From contig CAMZMU010000041.1 of assembly GCA_947311845.1 (NCBI GenBank), forward strand, positions 135,097,849 to 135,161,848: a DNA stretch of 64,000 nt, read 5' to 3'. The notes under the pieces are model-generated. The model was given only the letters and a program-made list of their open reading frames with translations. It did no database searches and was not told where the DNA came from. The position numbers and the translations under genes are program-made. This document shows positions 12,501-23,400 of this stretch, in pieces (the first letter of the stretch is position 1; each line of letters starts with the position of its first letter). The stretch comes from Poa pratensis. Lineage: Eukaryota; Streptophyta; Magnoliopsida; Poales; Poaceae.

Positions 12501-12654
12501 TTCAAAATACTACACACGACAAATTCCGACGGAAATTAAGAAGGAAAAAAACCATATCACAACTTTCCAATCCAAATTTCAAAATTAATCCCACCAAAAA
12601 AATAAAATTCTTTCGAGTCCACGGGCGCGGCGAAGCCCGCGCTTAGTCCCCTAG
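9534..12654 (+). mobile_element. Non-coding element: GC-rich head, AT-rich tail, Helitron-like 3' end
   Basis: The first 700 bp are very GC-rich (about 9560-10230), then a GTGGGCCCACC motif, then about 2.3 kb of extremely AT-rich DNA with degenerate short repeats. The right end has a hairpin (around GCGCGGCGAAGCCCGCGC, 12625-12642) and ends in CTAG (12651-12654) plus T. The same head (CTCGCGCGACGCCG) and layout occur in opposite orientation at 15.5-19.9 kb, so this is a repeat family. Many long ORFs in several frames of the head are composition artefacts. The 5' boundary is unresolved within about 9.4-9.6 kb. Confidence 0.5.
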
Positions 12655-12655
12655 T

Positions 12656-13237
12656 AACTAATGAACATAGGCACAAATAATCATAGCGTGTGTATAGGCA
12701 TTGATTTGATAAAAATATTCACATGATTTCGGGGCTTCTTATGTATATCCAGGAACACTTAAAAAAGTGGATATATCAATTCTACTGAATCAGCAAGCCT
12801 ACAATGCACCAAGTACTGGATATCTCTGTGGCAGGAAAAAAATAGCATTACCAATACATAGCAAGGGAAGCGAATTGAGATGAGGAATTGCTTTGCTACA
12901 GAACTCACCCATGTGACGCAACGATTTGTAGATTGCTTTCTGCAACATGAAGCTCGGGTCTTTTTTGACAATAACAGAAAATATACCAGATGCCACCAAT
13001 CTTTGAATTTTCTATCCAGCACGCTAAGAGGAAGGGAGCAAGGAGGAAAAAATCCAGATGTACGGCGAGCGGCTGCTGCTTCTTGAGGGCGAGCTGGTCA
13101 GGGTTTGCAGCGGCGGAGATGACGTCAAGGCGATCGAGGCTGAGACCCTTGCCCACGGTCGCGGCTGAGACTTTGGCACCGTAGGGACAGGATCCCGCTG
13201 TAGAACACCCCGTCGTAGAAGGGGAACCGGTGCGCCG
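12656..13237 (-). pseudogene. Gene relic, distal half (interrupted by solo LTR)
   Basis: Minus-strand exon-like sequence. One stretch reads LVASGIFSVIVKKDPSF then MLQKAIYKSLRHM and meets a good donor (ATGG/GTGAGT near 12913). Another, 13045-13185, reads VGKGLSLDRLDVISAAANP in a different frame. The product is not recognised. With one copy of the target duplication removed, it joins the 14618-15300 segment. Confidence 0.4.
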
Positions 13238-14617
13238 TGATACGTCTCAAACGTATCTATAATTTCTGATGTTCCATATTGATATTATACCAATTGTTAC
13301 ATGTTTTATATACACTTCATAGCATTTTTATGCATTTTCTGGGACTAACGTATTAACAAGATGCCACAGTGCCAGTTCCTGTTTTCTGCTGTTTTTGTAT
13401 TCCAGAAAAGCTAGTCTGGAAATATTCTCGAAATTGGACGAAACTTGGACAGAACCTCCTATTTTTCCAACACGAACACGGAGTCCAAAGGAGAGACGGA
13501 GGGGAGCCACGTGGCAGCCATACCATGGGGCCGCGCGGGCCCCCTGCCACACCGTGGGGTGGTGTGGGCCCCACGAGCCTCTCCAGTCGCCGCCCTTTCG
13601 CCTATTTATTCTTCCCGACGCGAAAACCCTAAATACCCGAGCCATTATCCACGAAAAGTTCCAGAGACGCCGCTGCCATCAACCCTAACCCGGGAGGGTT
13701 CAGAAGCTCTTCCCGGCACTCTGCCGGAGAGGGGAATCATCACCGGAGGGCTCTACATCACCATGCCTGCCTCCGGAGTGATGCGTGAGTAGTTCATCCT
13801 TGGACTACGGGTCCATGGCAGTAGGTAGATGGTTGTCTCTCCACTTTATGCTATCATGTTTAGATCTTGTGAGCTGCCTATCATGATCAAGATCATCTTA
13901 TTGTAATGCTAAGATTGTGGATGTGCTGTTGCCACTAGGGATAAAATAACCGATGCTTAGCTTAAGGGTGCGCCGTTAGGTCTAATGCATTTGTTTACAT
14001 TACGCACATTACTTAATGCGATTATCCGTTGCTTGCAACTTAATACCAATGGGGAACTCGGATGACAACCTGGCGGTGGATTATTAGTCATAGACGCTGT
14101 TGGATAACGGTCTATGTATTTTATCGTAATGCCCATATGAATATCATAGTAATCATCATGTCATATATATGCATTGTCATGGGCTCAATATTTTTTCAAT
14201 TGCCTAGCTGTAATTTGTTCACCCAGCATGATAGTTATCATTTATGGAGAGACACCACTAGTGAACTGTGGACCCCGGTCCATTCTTTTACACTGATAAT
14301 ACAACCAACTGCAAACACTGTTCATTTTCATTCTCTGCAATTTACTACTGTTTTCCACACCATACGTTTAATCCTTTGTTTTCAGCAAGCCGGTGAGATT
14401 GACAACCTCACTATTTCGTTGGGGCAAAGTAGTTTGATTGTGTTGTGTGCAGATTCCACGTTGGTGATCGTAAACGGCGCCACCAACAACCTTCAGAAGT
14501 GATTTCTTGCTCCTACTGGTCGATTAAACCTTGGTTTCATACTGAGGGAAACCGCTGCTACACTGCTTCATACCTTCCTCTTGGGGTCTCCCAACGAATG
14601 AGTGATCCACGCAATCA
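13238..14617. mobile_element. Solo LTR, 1,380 bp, TSD CGCCG
   Basis: The element starts TGATACGTCTCAAACGTATC, a start typical of Triticeae Gypsy-type LTRs, and ends in CA at 14617. The five bases CGCCG directly flank it at 13233-13237 and 14618-14622. No internal domain, primer site or second LTR is present, so this is a solo LTR left by LTR-LTR recombination. Confidence 0.88.
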
Positions 14618-15300
14618 CGCCGGCGACAGTAGCAGCGGAAGAGGCCCCTGGTCGCCACAAACTCGTTCATCGGATTCCCCACGCCGTCGAACACGGATGT
14701 GACGAGGGTCACCCGACTCTCCATCTTCCGAGTGGCGAAGTTGGCAGCGCCGCCGGCGATGTGGAAGCCGATCCGGATCGTGGACGTGCTCAATGTCCGC
14801 GTCGAACTCAATGGTCGCGTCGTCCAGGAGCGTCCCCTCCCTCAGCGTAGACCCTCGTCCTCGGCCGAGGTCCCTGGAACCGTTGGCGCCGGCGGCGAAG
14901 GCGAAGAGGTAGGGCAGCATGCACTGCACCATCTCGCAGGCGTCGCGGCAGTTATTTGGCGATGGCCAGCGGCGGTTCACGGCGACAGAGAAGGCGGTGG
15001 AGCGGGCAATTTGTGACGGCGCACGTGAGGTTGGCCGGGGCTACGCGGCGCCGTGCACAAGTTGTGTGGTGGACTTGGGGATACAGGCGACGTCCAAGGA
15101 TGGCCTAGGTGCTGCAGGCACGGCAGAGGGCGGGTGGAATCCGGTGGCAGGGAAGCTGTGTGTAGCGGCGGTGGTGGTATAGGCCTTGAGCTCGCTGGTA
15201 TGGAGGGTGGCTGGGGCGGGCGCGTGGCGAGGTGGGGTGGCGGCGGCGGCGTGACCATGTGCTAGGGTTCAGGAGGTCGAGGACGATGGGTGTTTGTCTT
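14618..15300 (-). pseudogene. Gene relic, proximal half (GC-rich)
   Basis: A GC-rich minus-strand exon-like island. One frame reads CRDACEMVQCMLPYLFAFAA and a neighbouring frame reads IRIGFHIAGGAANFATRKM, so at least one frameshift is implied if they are one exon. No domain is recognised. It is the continuation of the relic at 12656-13237 across the solo LTR, and may be a captured fragment in the surrounding block. Confidence 0.4.
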
Positions 15301-15554
15301 GGACTGCGGGATGATTTTCCATATATCAAAGGGCTAAAATGTGAAAGAAGTTTATGTAGTTCGCAGGCCCGCGCGACGGGAGTTTGGACGAAAAGGACGA
15401 CGAAGTGCGGTTTGACAGAGTAACAAAACTTTTCTTTTAGATAGGAGAGAAAATGCAGCAAAAATCATTTTCAGGACAGGGCGTTTTTGTTGGCTGTTGT
15501 TACCAATCTCTTGCACTGTTCGGTTGTAGTTTGTGTGCTGGATGTTGTTAAAGT

Positions 15555-15890
15555 TTTTTGTTTCCATCCTAGATTCAAAGATATTTCCATGTATCTTTTT
15601 TCTATGTCTGCCGAACAAACATTTTTATATTTCGAATTTTTTCAAGTTTATGTTTCCTTTCAGATTAAAAGATACTATTTCAACATGAGTTTTTTCTGTG
15701 TCAACGGAACAAACATTTTTCCATTCAAAACTTTTTCCAAGATAATATCAAATTCAAATATTTTGCCGCTTTTCTTTCTTTTGTGTCAACCGAACAAACA
15801 TTTTTTTCATTTGAAACATTTTCCAGGTTTATGTTTCGTTTTCAGATTGAAAGATGTTTCCAACTGGAAATTCAGAGTTCCATCGGAGAT
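15555..15890 (+). repeat. Degenerate tandem repeat, three units of about 85-95 bp
   Basis: The motif (C/G)GAACAAACATTTTT recurs at about 15612, 15706 and 15790, each followed by a T-rich stretch and TTTATGTTTC or related sequence. It opens the AT-rich part of the 15.5-19.9 kb element. Confidence 0.55.
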
Positions 15891-16334
15891 TGAAAAATGT
15901 GCCAAGATATTTTTGGAATATATTTTTACAATATTTTCATACAAGATTTTTTCACATAATATTCATTAAAGTTCTATACATGTTTCTTCCCGTGGAACTT
16001 TTGCTAACCCCTTAGATGAAATAAAATTAACTCATGAACAATGATAGAAAAAGTTTGCTAGCATCTTATACGAGATAAATATATAGCCAGCAAACTGTAA
16101 ACTAAAATCTTTCATACATGCATCACACAAGATTGTTCAAACAAATACCAACCATTTTCGGGTGCACAGATTTCCCAAGATTTTCTTTTTCTGTGTATGA
16201 AAAATCTTGATAGGTTCTGTGGTTGCATAATAAATCTAGAAAAAACATAAAATATCAACCAAGAAAAGAAACTAGTTTTCACACTTGTATTATCAAAGAT
16301 CAAACCATGAAATCAATAAAAAAAAGGGTCTCTC

Positions 16335-16800
16335 TAGGGCGCAGTCGACTGAGACTTAGCTTATGTCTCAGTCGGCTGACGTCATCTTTTCTTCTGCAAC
16401 TCCGGCGACCTTCCTCAACTCCGGCGAGCTCGCTTCCCCCCGCAGAAAGCGCCGGCCTAACCGCCGACCTCCCCGCCCACGGCCGACGCGCTGCCTCGCC
16501 ACCCCGCCCTGCCCCGAGCTCCTCCTCCGCCGGTCCGCCGCCGCCCCGGCCCTCCCTCTAAACCCGCTCCTTCTTCTCCGGCGCCGGTGAATCTGCACCC
16601 CGCACCCCCCAACCGAAGTTTGCTCCTCGCCTCCGCCGCCTCCACCGCGGCCAGCCGCGGCTGCGGCGGCTCTGGCTCGGCTTGCCACCATGGACGCGCG
16701 AGGAAGAAGAAGACCTATCAGTTCGCATGAATCACGAGGCAGATCGGAGGGTGGAGGAGGTGACTGAGACATAAGCTATTTCTCAGCTAGCTGAGAATTA
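16335..16800 (+). mobile_element. TIR element with a GC-rich gene-like insert
   Basis: A roughly 30-bp sequence containing GCTTATGTCTCAGTC at the left (16345-16375) recurs inverted at the right (about 16760-16790, ACTGAGACATAAGC). Between them is a GC-rich island that looks like a grass 5' UTR and ends with a Kozak-like GCCACCATGG (16685-16694) opening an 18-codon frame. This resembles a small element that captured the 5' end of a gene. The family is not identified and no clear target duplication was found. Confidence 0.5.
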
Positions 16801-18560
16801 GCAAAACCGATAAAAAAACGAACTTGCATGCATGTTTGTCCACTGTCATCAAAGAACCATGAAAAAGATTCAAAAAAAGTTGTTTGCTAAAGAAACTATC
16901 ACTAGAAAACTATGTTTTTTATATGAGATGGGAAATATTGAATTTCGTAGATTATAGTTAAAAATTTGTTCTCCGCAAGAAAATTACCTTAAAAATTACC
17001 GTTGGAAAATTACCTTTAAAAAAATTGTGTTGTAAATCTCTACGGGTTCGAGAAATCTAAAAATCTGTAGCTCACATATTGCAGTCAAAAATTTGTTAGT
17101 CGTTAGCTTAAAGAAAGTACCACCAGGAAATTATGCTTGAAAGAAGTGTCAAAAATGTGAGCGTGCAAAAAAATTAAATTAGGTGAAAATAAGATGCTAT
17201 TCTTTGTTGTTCATGTGAAAAGTACATCGACATTGTAGTAAAGAAGGTATCACTGGGAAAACAAAGTTTAAAAGTTGTGTAAAAAATGTGAGCAGGTCCC
17301 TGTACTGTAGTTTGTTGTTCATAAATTTGGGGCTCATAAATTGCAGCAAAAAAATTGTTCGCGTGAGGATAATATTTTAAAGAAACAATTACCGAAAAAC
17401 TTTAAAGAAACTATTACCAGAAAAATTTGTTTAAAAGTTGTGTCGAAAATGTGAGCGCGAGAAAAAGATTTAGAACTTTGCAAAAGTCTCATAAATTGCG
17501 GTCAAAAATTTGTTCGTCGTGGAAAAATATTTTAAAGAAATTATTACTAGAAAACTTTACAGAAACTACTCTTCTAATGAAATAGGAATTAAAGTTGATT
17601 AATCATGCAGGGAATGCAATAGTTGTAAAGGATTTATTTTTCCGCAAATTTTAATATATTATTTGCATTATTTTAAATTACAAATTAGAAGATATAAATT
17701 TTACGAATTTCAGTTTTTAATGTAATTATTAAATAGGAATTAAAGTTAATTAATCATGCATGGAATGCAATAGTTGTCATGCATGGAGATGCAATAGTTG
17801 TAAAGGTTTCGATTTTCTGCAAATTTCGATATATTATTTGCATTATTCTGAATAACAGTTTAAAAGATATAAATTTTACGAATTTCAATATTTTAAAGAG
17901 AGCTTACGTTTAAAAATTGTCCAGTTTTGGAAAATTGTTCAAATTGGTAAGTTATTCAGATTTGAATTCTTTTCACGTTTATAAAATGGTTAGATTTGAA
18001 AGGTATTTAAAATTTTGAAATATTCAAATTTGTATGCCGAGCCCGTGTTGTAAAATTCAAATTTGAGAATGTCCACATTTAAAAATTGTGCAGATTTGAA
18101 AATTATTGAAATGCAAAGAGAGCTTACATTTAAAAATTGTTCAGATTTTGAAAAATGTTCAAATTGGTGAGTTTTTCAGATTTGATTTCTGTTTACGTTT
18201 GTAAAATGATCAGATTTGAAAGACAGTTAAAAGTTTTAAATATTCAAATTTGAAATTTGATCATATGCCATAAATAGTCAGCATTTATTTTTTGTGGTCA
18301 TGTTGATATTTTTTTTTCATATTTTCCAGATGGATATATTTAAAGTTATTGATTTTCGAGTATTTAGCAATTTTTTGAAAATTGTTTAATTAAGTTGGGC
18401 CCACTTGTTAGACATCTAGGAATTTTTAAAAAAATGGGAAAGAAAAAAGTCTGGCATGCCGGACCCACTCTGACGCCGTGATGACGTCAGCAGTGGCCGG
18501 ACTCTGCCACGGCGGCGTCGACCACGTCTAGTATGATTAAATATTATCGGATGGAAATTA
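16801..18560. repeat. AT-rich tail with two internal tandem duplications
   Basis: No gene. About 17580-17722 (GCAATAGTTGTAAAGG, TTTGCATTATT) is repeated at 17735-17890, and about 17893-18045 (AGAGAGCTTAC) is repeated at 18112-18255. Many copies of TTCAAATTTG-like words occur. The stretch ends in a GC-rich patch (18470-18540) with TGACGTCAGCAG. Confidence 0.6.
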
Positions 18561-19919
18561 CTGACGTGGATGTCGGGAATTCACGTTGAATTTATGGTGG
18601 AGAAATACCGTCTGGAAAATACGGCTAAAATTTAAGAAAAGAGAAGATAACAAATATCAAAACTTACCCCTTATTGTTAACGTGGTAAAAAATAAAAATT
18701 TGAACCAAAAATGTGGGAAGCTCCATAATAATGATGAGAGCATCCATGGATTTTGCCTATATTTTTAGGCCATTCGAAAACATAATAAAATCGTTAAAAG
18801 TTGGGAAATACAATTGGGAAAATGCGCATAGAAATTAGGGGGAAAATTGAAGCATTTATTTAATTTAACTCCATAGTTGGAAAAGATACATTTAGGTTAT
18901 TTCCAAATATTTAGGAAATCGAAATGTTCAACCATTGTTGATTTAACAATTTTAATCATTTTCTGGAATTCTTTTAAATAATCTGGGACCACCTGTCAGA
19001 AATTTGACAATTTCTGCTATTTTCAGAAAGATTAAAATTCTGACGGTGGGTCCCACATGTCACTGGCACGGGGGACCTCGGCGGCGTGGACACGGTGAGG
19101 CTCGCCGGAGGAGGGTGAGCGGGCTGCCGCGGCTACCGAAATGCGGCGGCGCCGCGACCAAATGGTCGCCGGAGCACTGGCTGGAGCACGGCGGAGCGTC
19201 GGCCGGCGGCGAGCAACGGCGCGACGACGCTACGGGACGCAATAATTCGAACGGAGGGGTGCTGCAGCACCGTGAGCTGACCAGGAACCCGATGGAGAGG
19301 ACTGAGAGGTCGGGGAAGGTCTGACGACGTCGGAAATGACCTCGAACCGCGGCGGCCGGAGTTGGGGAAAACGCGTTCGATTTCGGCGACTCCTGCTGTT
19401 CCAGCAAGCGGCACTCCACAGAGAGGAAGAGGGAGACGGGGCGGAGCTCGTGGCGTATTCAATTTGTCTCGGGGAGGCCGGAGACGGCGGCATCGAGCGC
19501 GGCAGCAGAGCGTCGCCGGCGGCGTGCGAACGCGGCGGACGGACAGCACACACGGCGGGGACGGTTCCGCCGCGCGTGCGGTGTCCCAGCAGCCGATCCT
19601 CGGCGAGGAGGGAGAGGAGGCGATGCCGGAGCTCGCCGTGGGCGTCGATCTGAGCGGGGAGGAGCGGAACGGCGTGGCGGCGCGTCGGCGGCGGCTGCGA
19701 CCTCGGCGTCGCGCGAGAGAGAGAAAGGGTGAGGGGGGATGTGGGATGTTTTTATAGGAAGGTCCCTGTAGTTTGCTGAAATTGCAATTTAGTCTTTTGC
19801 GGGGGGTTTTCTGTAAATTGCCGGACAATGTTCAACACTGTAGCTAATGTTCATTAGAATAGTGCCCGAGCGCTGAGAGCTCGCGAAAGGGGCGGTCTTT
19901 CATATTGTTAGTAATAAGA
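18561..19919 (-). mobile_element. GC-rich head of an element related to 9.5-12.7 kb
   Basis: Read on the minus strand from 19919: an AT-rich start (TCTTATTACTAACAATATG), a CTACAGTGTTGAAC motif, a TATAAAAAC box near 19750-19758, then about 700 bp of GC-rich sequence sharing CTCTCGCGCGACGCCG with the element at 9.5 kb, a GTGGGACCCACC motif, and AT-rich DNA continuing to about 15.5 kb. The start resembles a Helitron 5' end but the base before it does not fit the A/T rule, so the class is uncertain. Long ORFs here are not conserved in frame with the sister copy. Confidence 0.4.
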
Positions 19920-20312
19920 GTATGAGAATGTACACGTACCGTCCGCTAGTTCCCAGTTGCAAAATCCCAAAACAGAGCTGGCAATAGGTTGTTTACTTCG
20001 AGCATTCCTAAGAGTTTTAGGAATTTTGATTGAATTAGGTTACCGCTTGATTATAGTTAGTTTATTTTTGTGACATCTTTTTCCGAAACGGAGTGAGTAG
20101 TTGGCAGCCGCTCGATGCTTCAAACCAGCAAGTAGTAAAGTTTAATGAAAATTTCAGGAGTCTTTTTTTTTTACTTGACAACTAGAACTTCGGGAGTCTA
20201 GTAGTCAAGGTCCGTAGTCAGAAATCCACAATCCCGTCACTGCACTCGGCCGCCTCTAACAAACCCGACTCTTTCCCTTCCACGGTGTCCTCTAGGTCTC
20301 GCCGGCGAGGAG
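19920..20312 (+). promoter_or_regulatory. Upstream region of F-box 1, with relic R4
   Basis: This segment matches the region upstream of F-box 2 (25195-25330, then pieces at 26520-26910 and 34840-35398). The first 150 bp are the 3' part of the relic gene family (GCTAGTTCCCAGTTGCAAAA). The last 130 bp, from GGTCCGTAGTCAGAAATCCAC to the ATG, are the proximal promoter/leader shared by both F-box genes. No strong TATA box is seen. Confidence 0.5.
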
Positions 20313-21662
20313 ATGACCCGCCGTCTCAGCCTGCGCCTAAATCCCCAGATCGACACCGGTGAGGAGGTAGCCGGGATGATCCCCCGCCGCAGCCCACGCC
20401 TCCAACCCCAAATCCAGCCGAGCGAGGAGGATGGCATTGGAATGCCCCGCCGCATCCGCCGCCGCGACAAATCGCCGGCGGCGCCTGAATCCCTGCCTTC
20501 CAACGAAGACATGCTCTGGGAGATCCTCCTCCGCCTCCCGCCGCAGCCATCCTCCCTCCTGCGCGCCTCCGCCGTTTGCAGCCATTGGCGAGACCTGGTC
20601 ACCGACCCCCGGTTCCTCCGCCGCTTCCCCGCCCACCATGGGAAGCCGCCTCTCCTCGGTGTCTCTGAGCCCACCTTCTGCATCGACCGCATCAAGTTCA
20701 GATCTATCTTAGACCCTCCAGACCGCATTCCTCGGGAGCGCTTCGACCTGCGACGTCAAACCGGCAGCCGCACGAGGAATCTGCTCGGGTGCCGCCATGG
20801 TCGCGTCCTCCTCTTGGATGCGGAGCGGCGTAAGGTCATTGTGTGCGACCCTCTCACCGGCGAGCACCACCGCCTTGCCGTTCCACCGGTGTTCAAAGGG
20901 TTTTACATCCATGGGGCTGTGCTCTGCGCTGCCGTGGACCAGGGCCACGTGCACGGCAGCTGCCACTCGAGCCACTTCAAGGTGGTCCTGATGTCCCTCT
21001 GCAGAGACGTAGACGCCGAATCAGAATCCGACGATGAAGACGATACTTTTTCACCCATCGCTTGTGTATACTCCTCGGAAACTGGTGAATGGGGCAATCT
21101 TATCTCAACAACTGATCGATGTGAGCTTGCTTATAGTAATCCTGGAGTCCTTATTGGTAACGTCCTTTACTGGTCGTCTAAGAATGTGAGTCATGACACA
21201 AATGCTTTGCATTTGAATCATTTCACAGATGACATAGTTGAGTTTGATTTGGATAGGCAGAGTCTAGGTGTGATCAAAGGGCCTCCATGTCTTGATGATT
21301 CCCTCAGATATCAGATAATCAGGGCAGAGGATGATGTTGTTGGTCTTGCTATATTATCGCACGGTAGATTTGAAGTGTGGCAGAGGAGGATCAATTATCA
21401 TGGTGGCAGTACATGGTTGCTGCAGAACACCTTTGAAGTGCATACTGTCCTTGGGCTCCCTCCTCAAATTGAGGTACCGATGAGACGGATGGATATACTG
21501 GGGTATGATGAGGATAATGGTGCAATTTTTGTTTATGTGGACGCCGGTGTCTACATGATTCAACTTATGCAATGCAATTCAGAAAACTTTATGAAAGTCG
21601 TTATCCCATCATCTGTTATCCTTTCACAAGTTTCTATGCACCAGGTGATTACTCATCTTTAG
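20313..21662 (+). CDS. F-box protein 1 (449 aa)
   Basis: The open frame encodes 449 residues. The F-box motif is at about residues 61-107 (MLWEILLRLPPQPSSLLRAS, VCSHWRDLVTDPRFLRRF) and would bind SKP1 in an SCF ubiquitin ligase. The rest resembles the beta-rich substrate-binding region of grass F-box families (GCRHGRVLLLD, VCDPLTGEHHRLAVPP, YSSETGEWGN, EFDLDRQSLG). The start is the ATG shared with F-box 2. Two differences from F-box 2 stand out: a 63-bp in-frame repeat near the start (RRxSxRLxPQI occurs twice) and a one-base net change near codon 428 (after IQLM) that replaces the expected SMQFRKL..FTSFYAPG end. It may be functional with an altered tail. A CAG/GTGATT at about 21643 could be a splice donor. 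Confidence 0.88.
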   Translation: MTRRLSLRLNPQIDTGEEVAGMIPRRSPRLQPQIQPSEEDGIGMPRRIRRRDKSPAAPESLPSNEDMLWEILLRLPPQPSSLLRASAVCSHWRDLVTDPRFLRRFPAHHGKPPLLGVSEPTFCIDRIKFRSILDPPDRIPRERFDLRRQTGSRTRNLLGCRHGRVLLLDAERRKVIVCDPLTGEHHRLAVPPVFKGFYIHGAVLCAAVDQGHVHGSCHSSHFKVVLMSLCRDVDAESESDDEDDTFSPIACVYSSETGEWGNLISTTDRCELAYSNPGVLIGNVLYWSSKNVSHDTNALHLNHFTDDIVEFDLDRQSLGVIKGPPCLDDSLRYQIIRAEDDVVGLAILSHGRFEVWQRRINYHGGSTWLLQNTFEVHTVLGLPPQIEVPMRRMDILGYDEDNGAIFVYVDAGVYMIQLMQCNSENFMKVVIPSSVILSQVSMHQVITHL

Positions 21663-23385
21663 TCCTTGTATTTTGGTAGTAATCAGATCTAGTTATGTTC
21701 TTTACATGGTTGATGGAATACCTTTGTTGTGTTCCCCAAGTGTCCACTAACAACTTAATCTTAGTTAGAAATTGTTCCTTTACTAGGTTGGCAAACATTT
21801 AGAAGTATTTTTTTTATGTCTTCCCTCCTCAGAGGTACTCAGTTGGTGTGTTTGGAACCTCAAAGCTAGTTATATTCTTTTATCAAGTACCATATGTTTT
21901 GATCTTGCTACTAATGTCATCTCCTTAAGAAACAACTTTCCTTGAATTTATACCTTCTGAAGTAATATTTCGTTTGTCACTTGTTGAAGACCCCTGCTGC
22001 AAACTTGCACCACACAAAAATAAATTGAATTTATCGTCTCTAATAGGCTAGATTTATTTAAAGCTGAACACCAAAAAAGCACTTCTGTTGCTAGAATTTC
22101 TTAGTTTTGTCAATTTATTTAAAGCTGAACACCAAAAATTTACCACGAGTTCGTCACATTGGATCGTTACATTCGGCAGTGTGTATATATATGCTATATG
22201 AAAGAACTTGTTGAACGTCTGCATTAGTCTATCTTAGTTTCTAATGTAACAAGATGCTATATTCATACCTAATGAAGGGAAGTTCAGCCTCCCCAGCTTA
22301 TAATTCTACTCAGACTGGGTTGTATCTTCTTTACATTGTTGTGCTTGGCAGCTCTTCTCTTCAGCCAGGTGAGTTTTGGAGCACATTCATGACCTCGTTC
22401 ACCATCATGAAACGTTGGAAAAGTAAATGGAAGAACAATATCTCCCAGGAAGGACAAGCACACATTTTCTTATGCAGATCGTTTCAGATGTTAACATAAT
22501 CCATTTGGTCGTCAGGAAAATCGTTACTTATTTGGATTGTATGGAGATGTACATGTATCATGTTAATGGTTGGTCAACACTGAATCATATCATCTCTTGG
22601 CAGTAGGCATCGGCACAAACTGGCCATGAAATCTCACGGGAACATATCACATACATACCAGAAGTACATGTATGGTTGTTCTAGAAAAGAAACTAGGAAA
22701 CCTCACTTATCTGCTGTGAGATTGACAAGTGCTTATCTGCTGTATTAAAAGTAAGGATCACAAAACACTGAATAACAGCTAGTACTACTACCTTGCTTAT
22801 GGTCCAAAGTTTGCTGTCATTACCATTTGAAGCATAAATTCAGTACGTGTGAGCAGTCTCATGTTTCTTCTCCAGTTGTGCTGTTGCTGAATACATACAT
22901 GCACCGTCAGGAGATAGAGTACAGTGGTAGAAGAATTAACCTCTGGCGACACAAGGCACAGCCATCAGTTCCTCGGGCGCGAAGAGCAAAGGGCGGAGTC
23001 GCTGCTGGCGGTGAGGCACAATACCACTTCGCTAGGTCTTGGCGGCGCCTCCATTTCCAAAATTCCAACAATTGACATCAGAGGCGAGGGCGCCGAAATG
23101 ACCTGGCGCCGCCGTTGCAGCTAACAGTGAGCCAGGATATGCTCCACGTTAGATCTGGTCATGAATGTCCGCTTGGTAGGATGCAGTCTTGCAACTACAT
23201 TTATTAAGTGCATCGTAAACCCTGCATTGTTTTCTCTAACCTGAAAAGAAAAAATCACCGAGGTAAAACCCCTAGCTGGTGGCACACCACGTTATGCGAT
23301 TGCGAGCAAAGGAAATGCAAGTATAGTTTCCCGTTTTGATCATACACACATCTGCAAAAAATTGCAGCTTTTGACCTGTATGATT
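21663..23385 (+). other. 3' flank of F-box 1, paralogous to that of F-box 2
   Basis: The sequence matches 36701-40000 in order, with indels. Short ORFs such as 22254-22499 have counterparts (38306-38521) only because the whole segment is duplicated, so they are not evidence of genes. Part near the stop codon is 3' UTR. Confidence 0.6.
22052..22138. repeat. 26-bp filler repeat at a deletion junction
   Basis: The 26 bases at 22052-22077 (containing AAAGCTGAACACC) are repeated at 22113-22138. The second copy sits where F-box 2's flank has about 900 extra bp (about 37290-38175). This is the signature of a deletion repaired with templated filler DNA. Confidence 0.65.
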
Positions 23386-23400
23386 GTACTCTCAAAGATG

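Noticed and set aside
15487..15969. 160-codon ORF rich in Phe
   Set aside because: It is a translation of a T-rich tandem repeat with no domain.
19133..19828. 231-codon minus-strand ORF
   Set aside because: Same GC-rich repeat head as at 9.5 kb, low-complexity translation and no shared frame with the sister copy.
22254..22499. 81-codon ORF with a counterpart at 38306-38521
   Set aside because: The similarity reflects duplication of the whole 3' flank. The frames diverge by indels and there is no domain.
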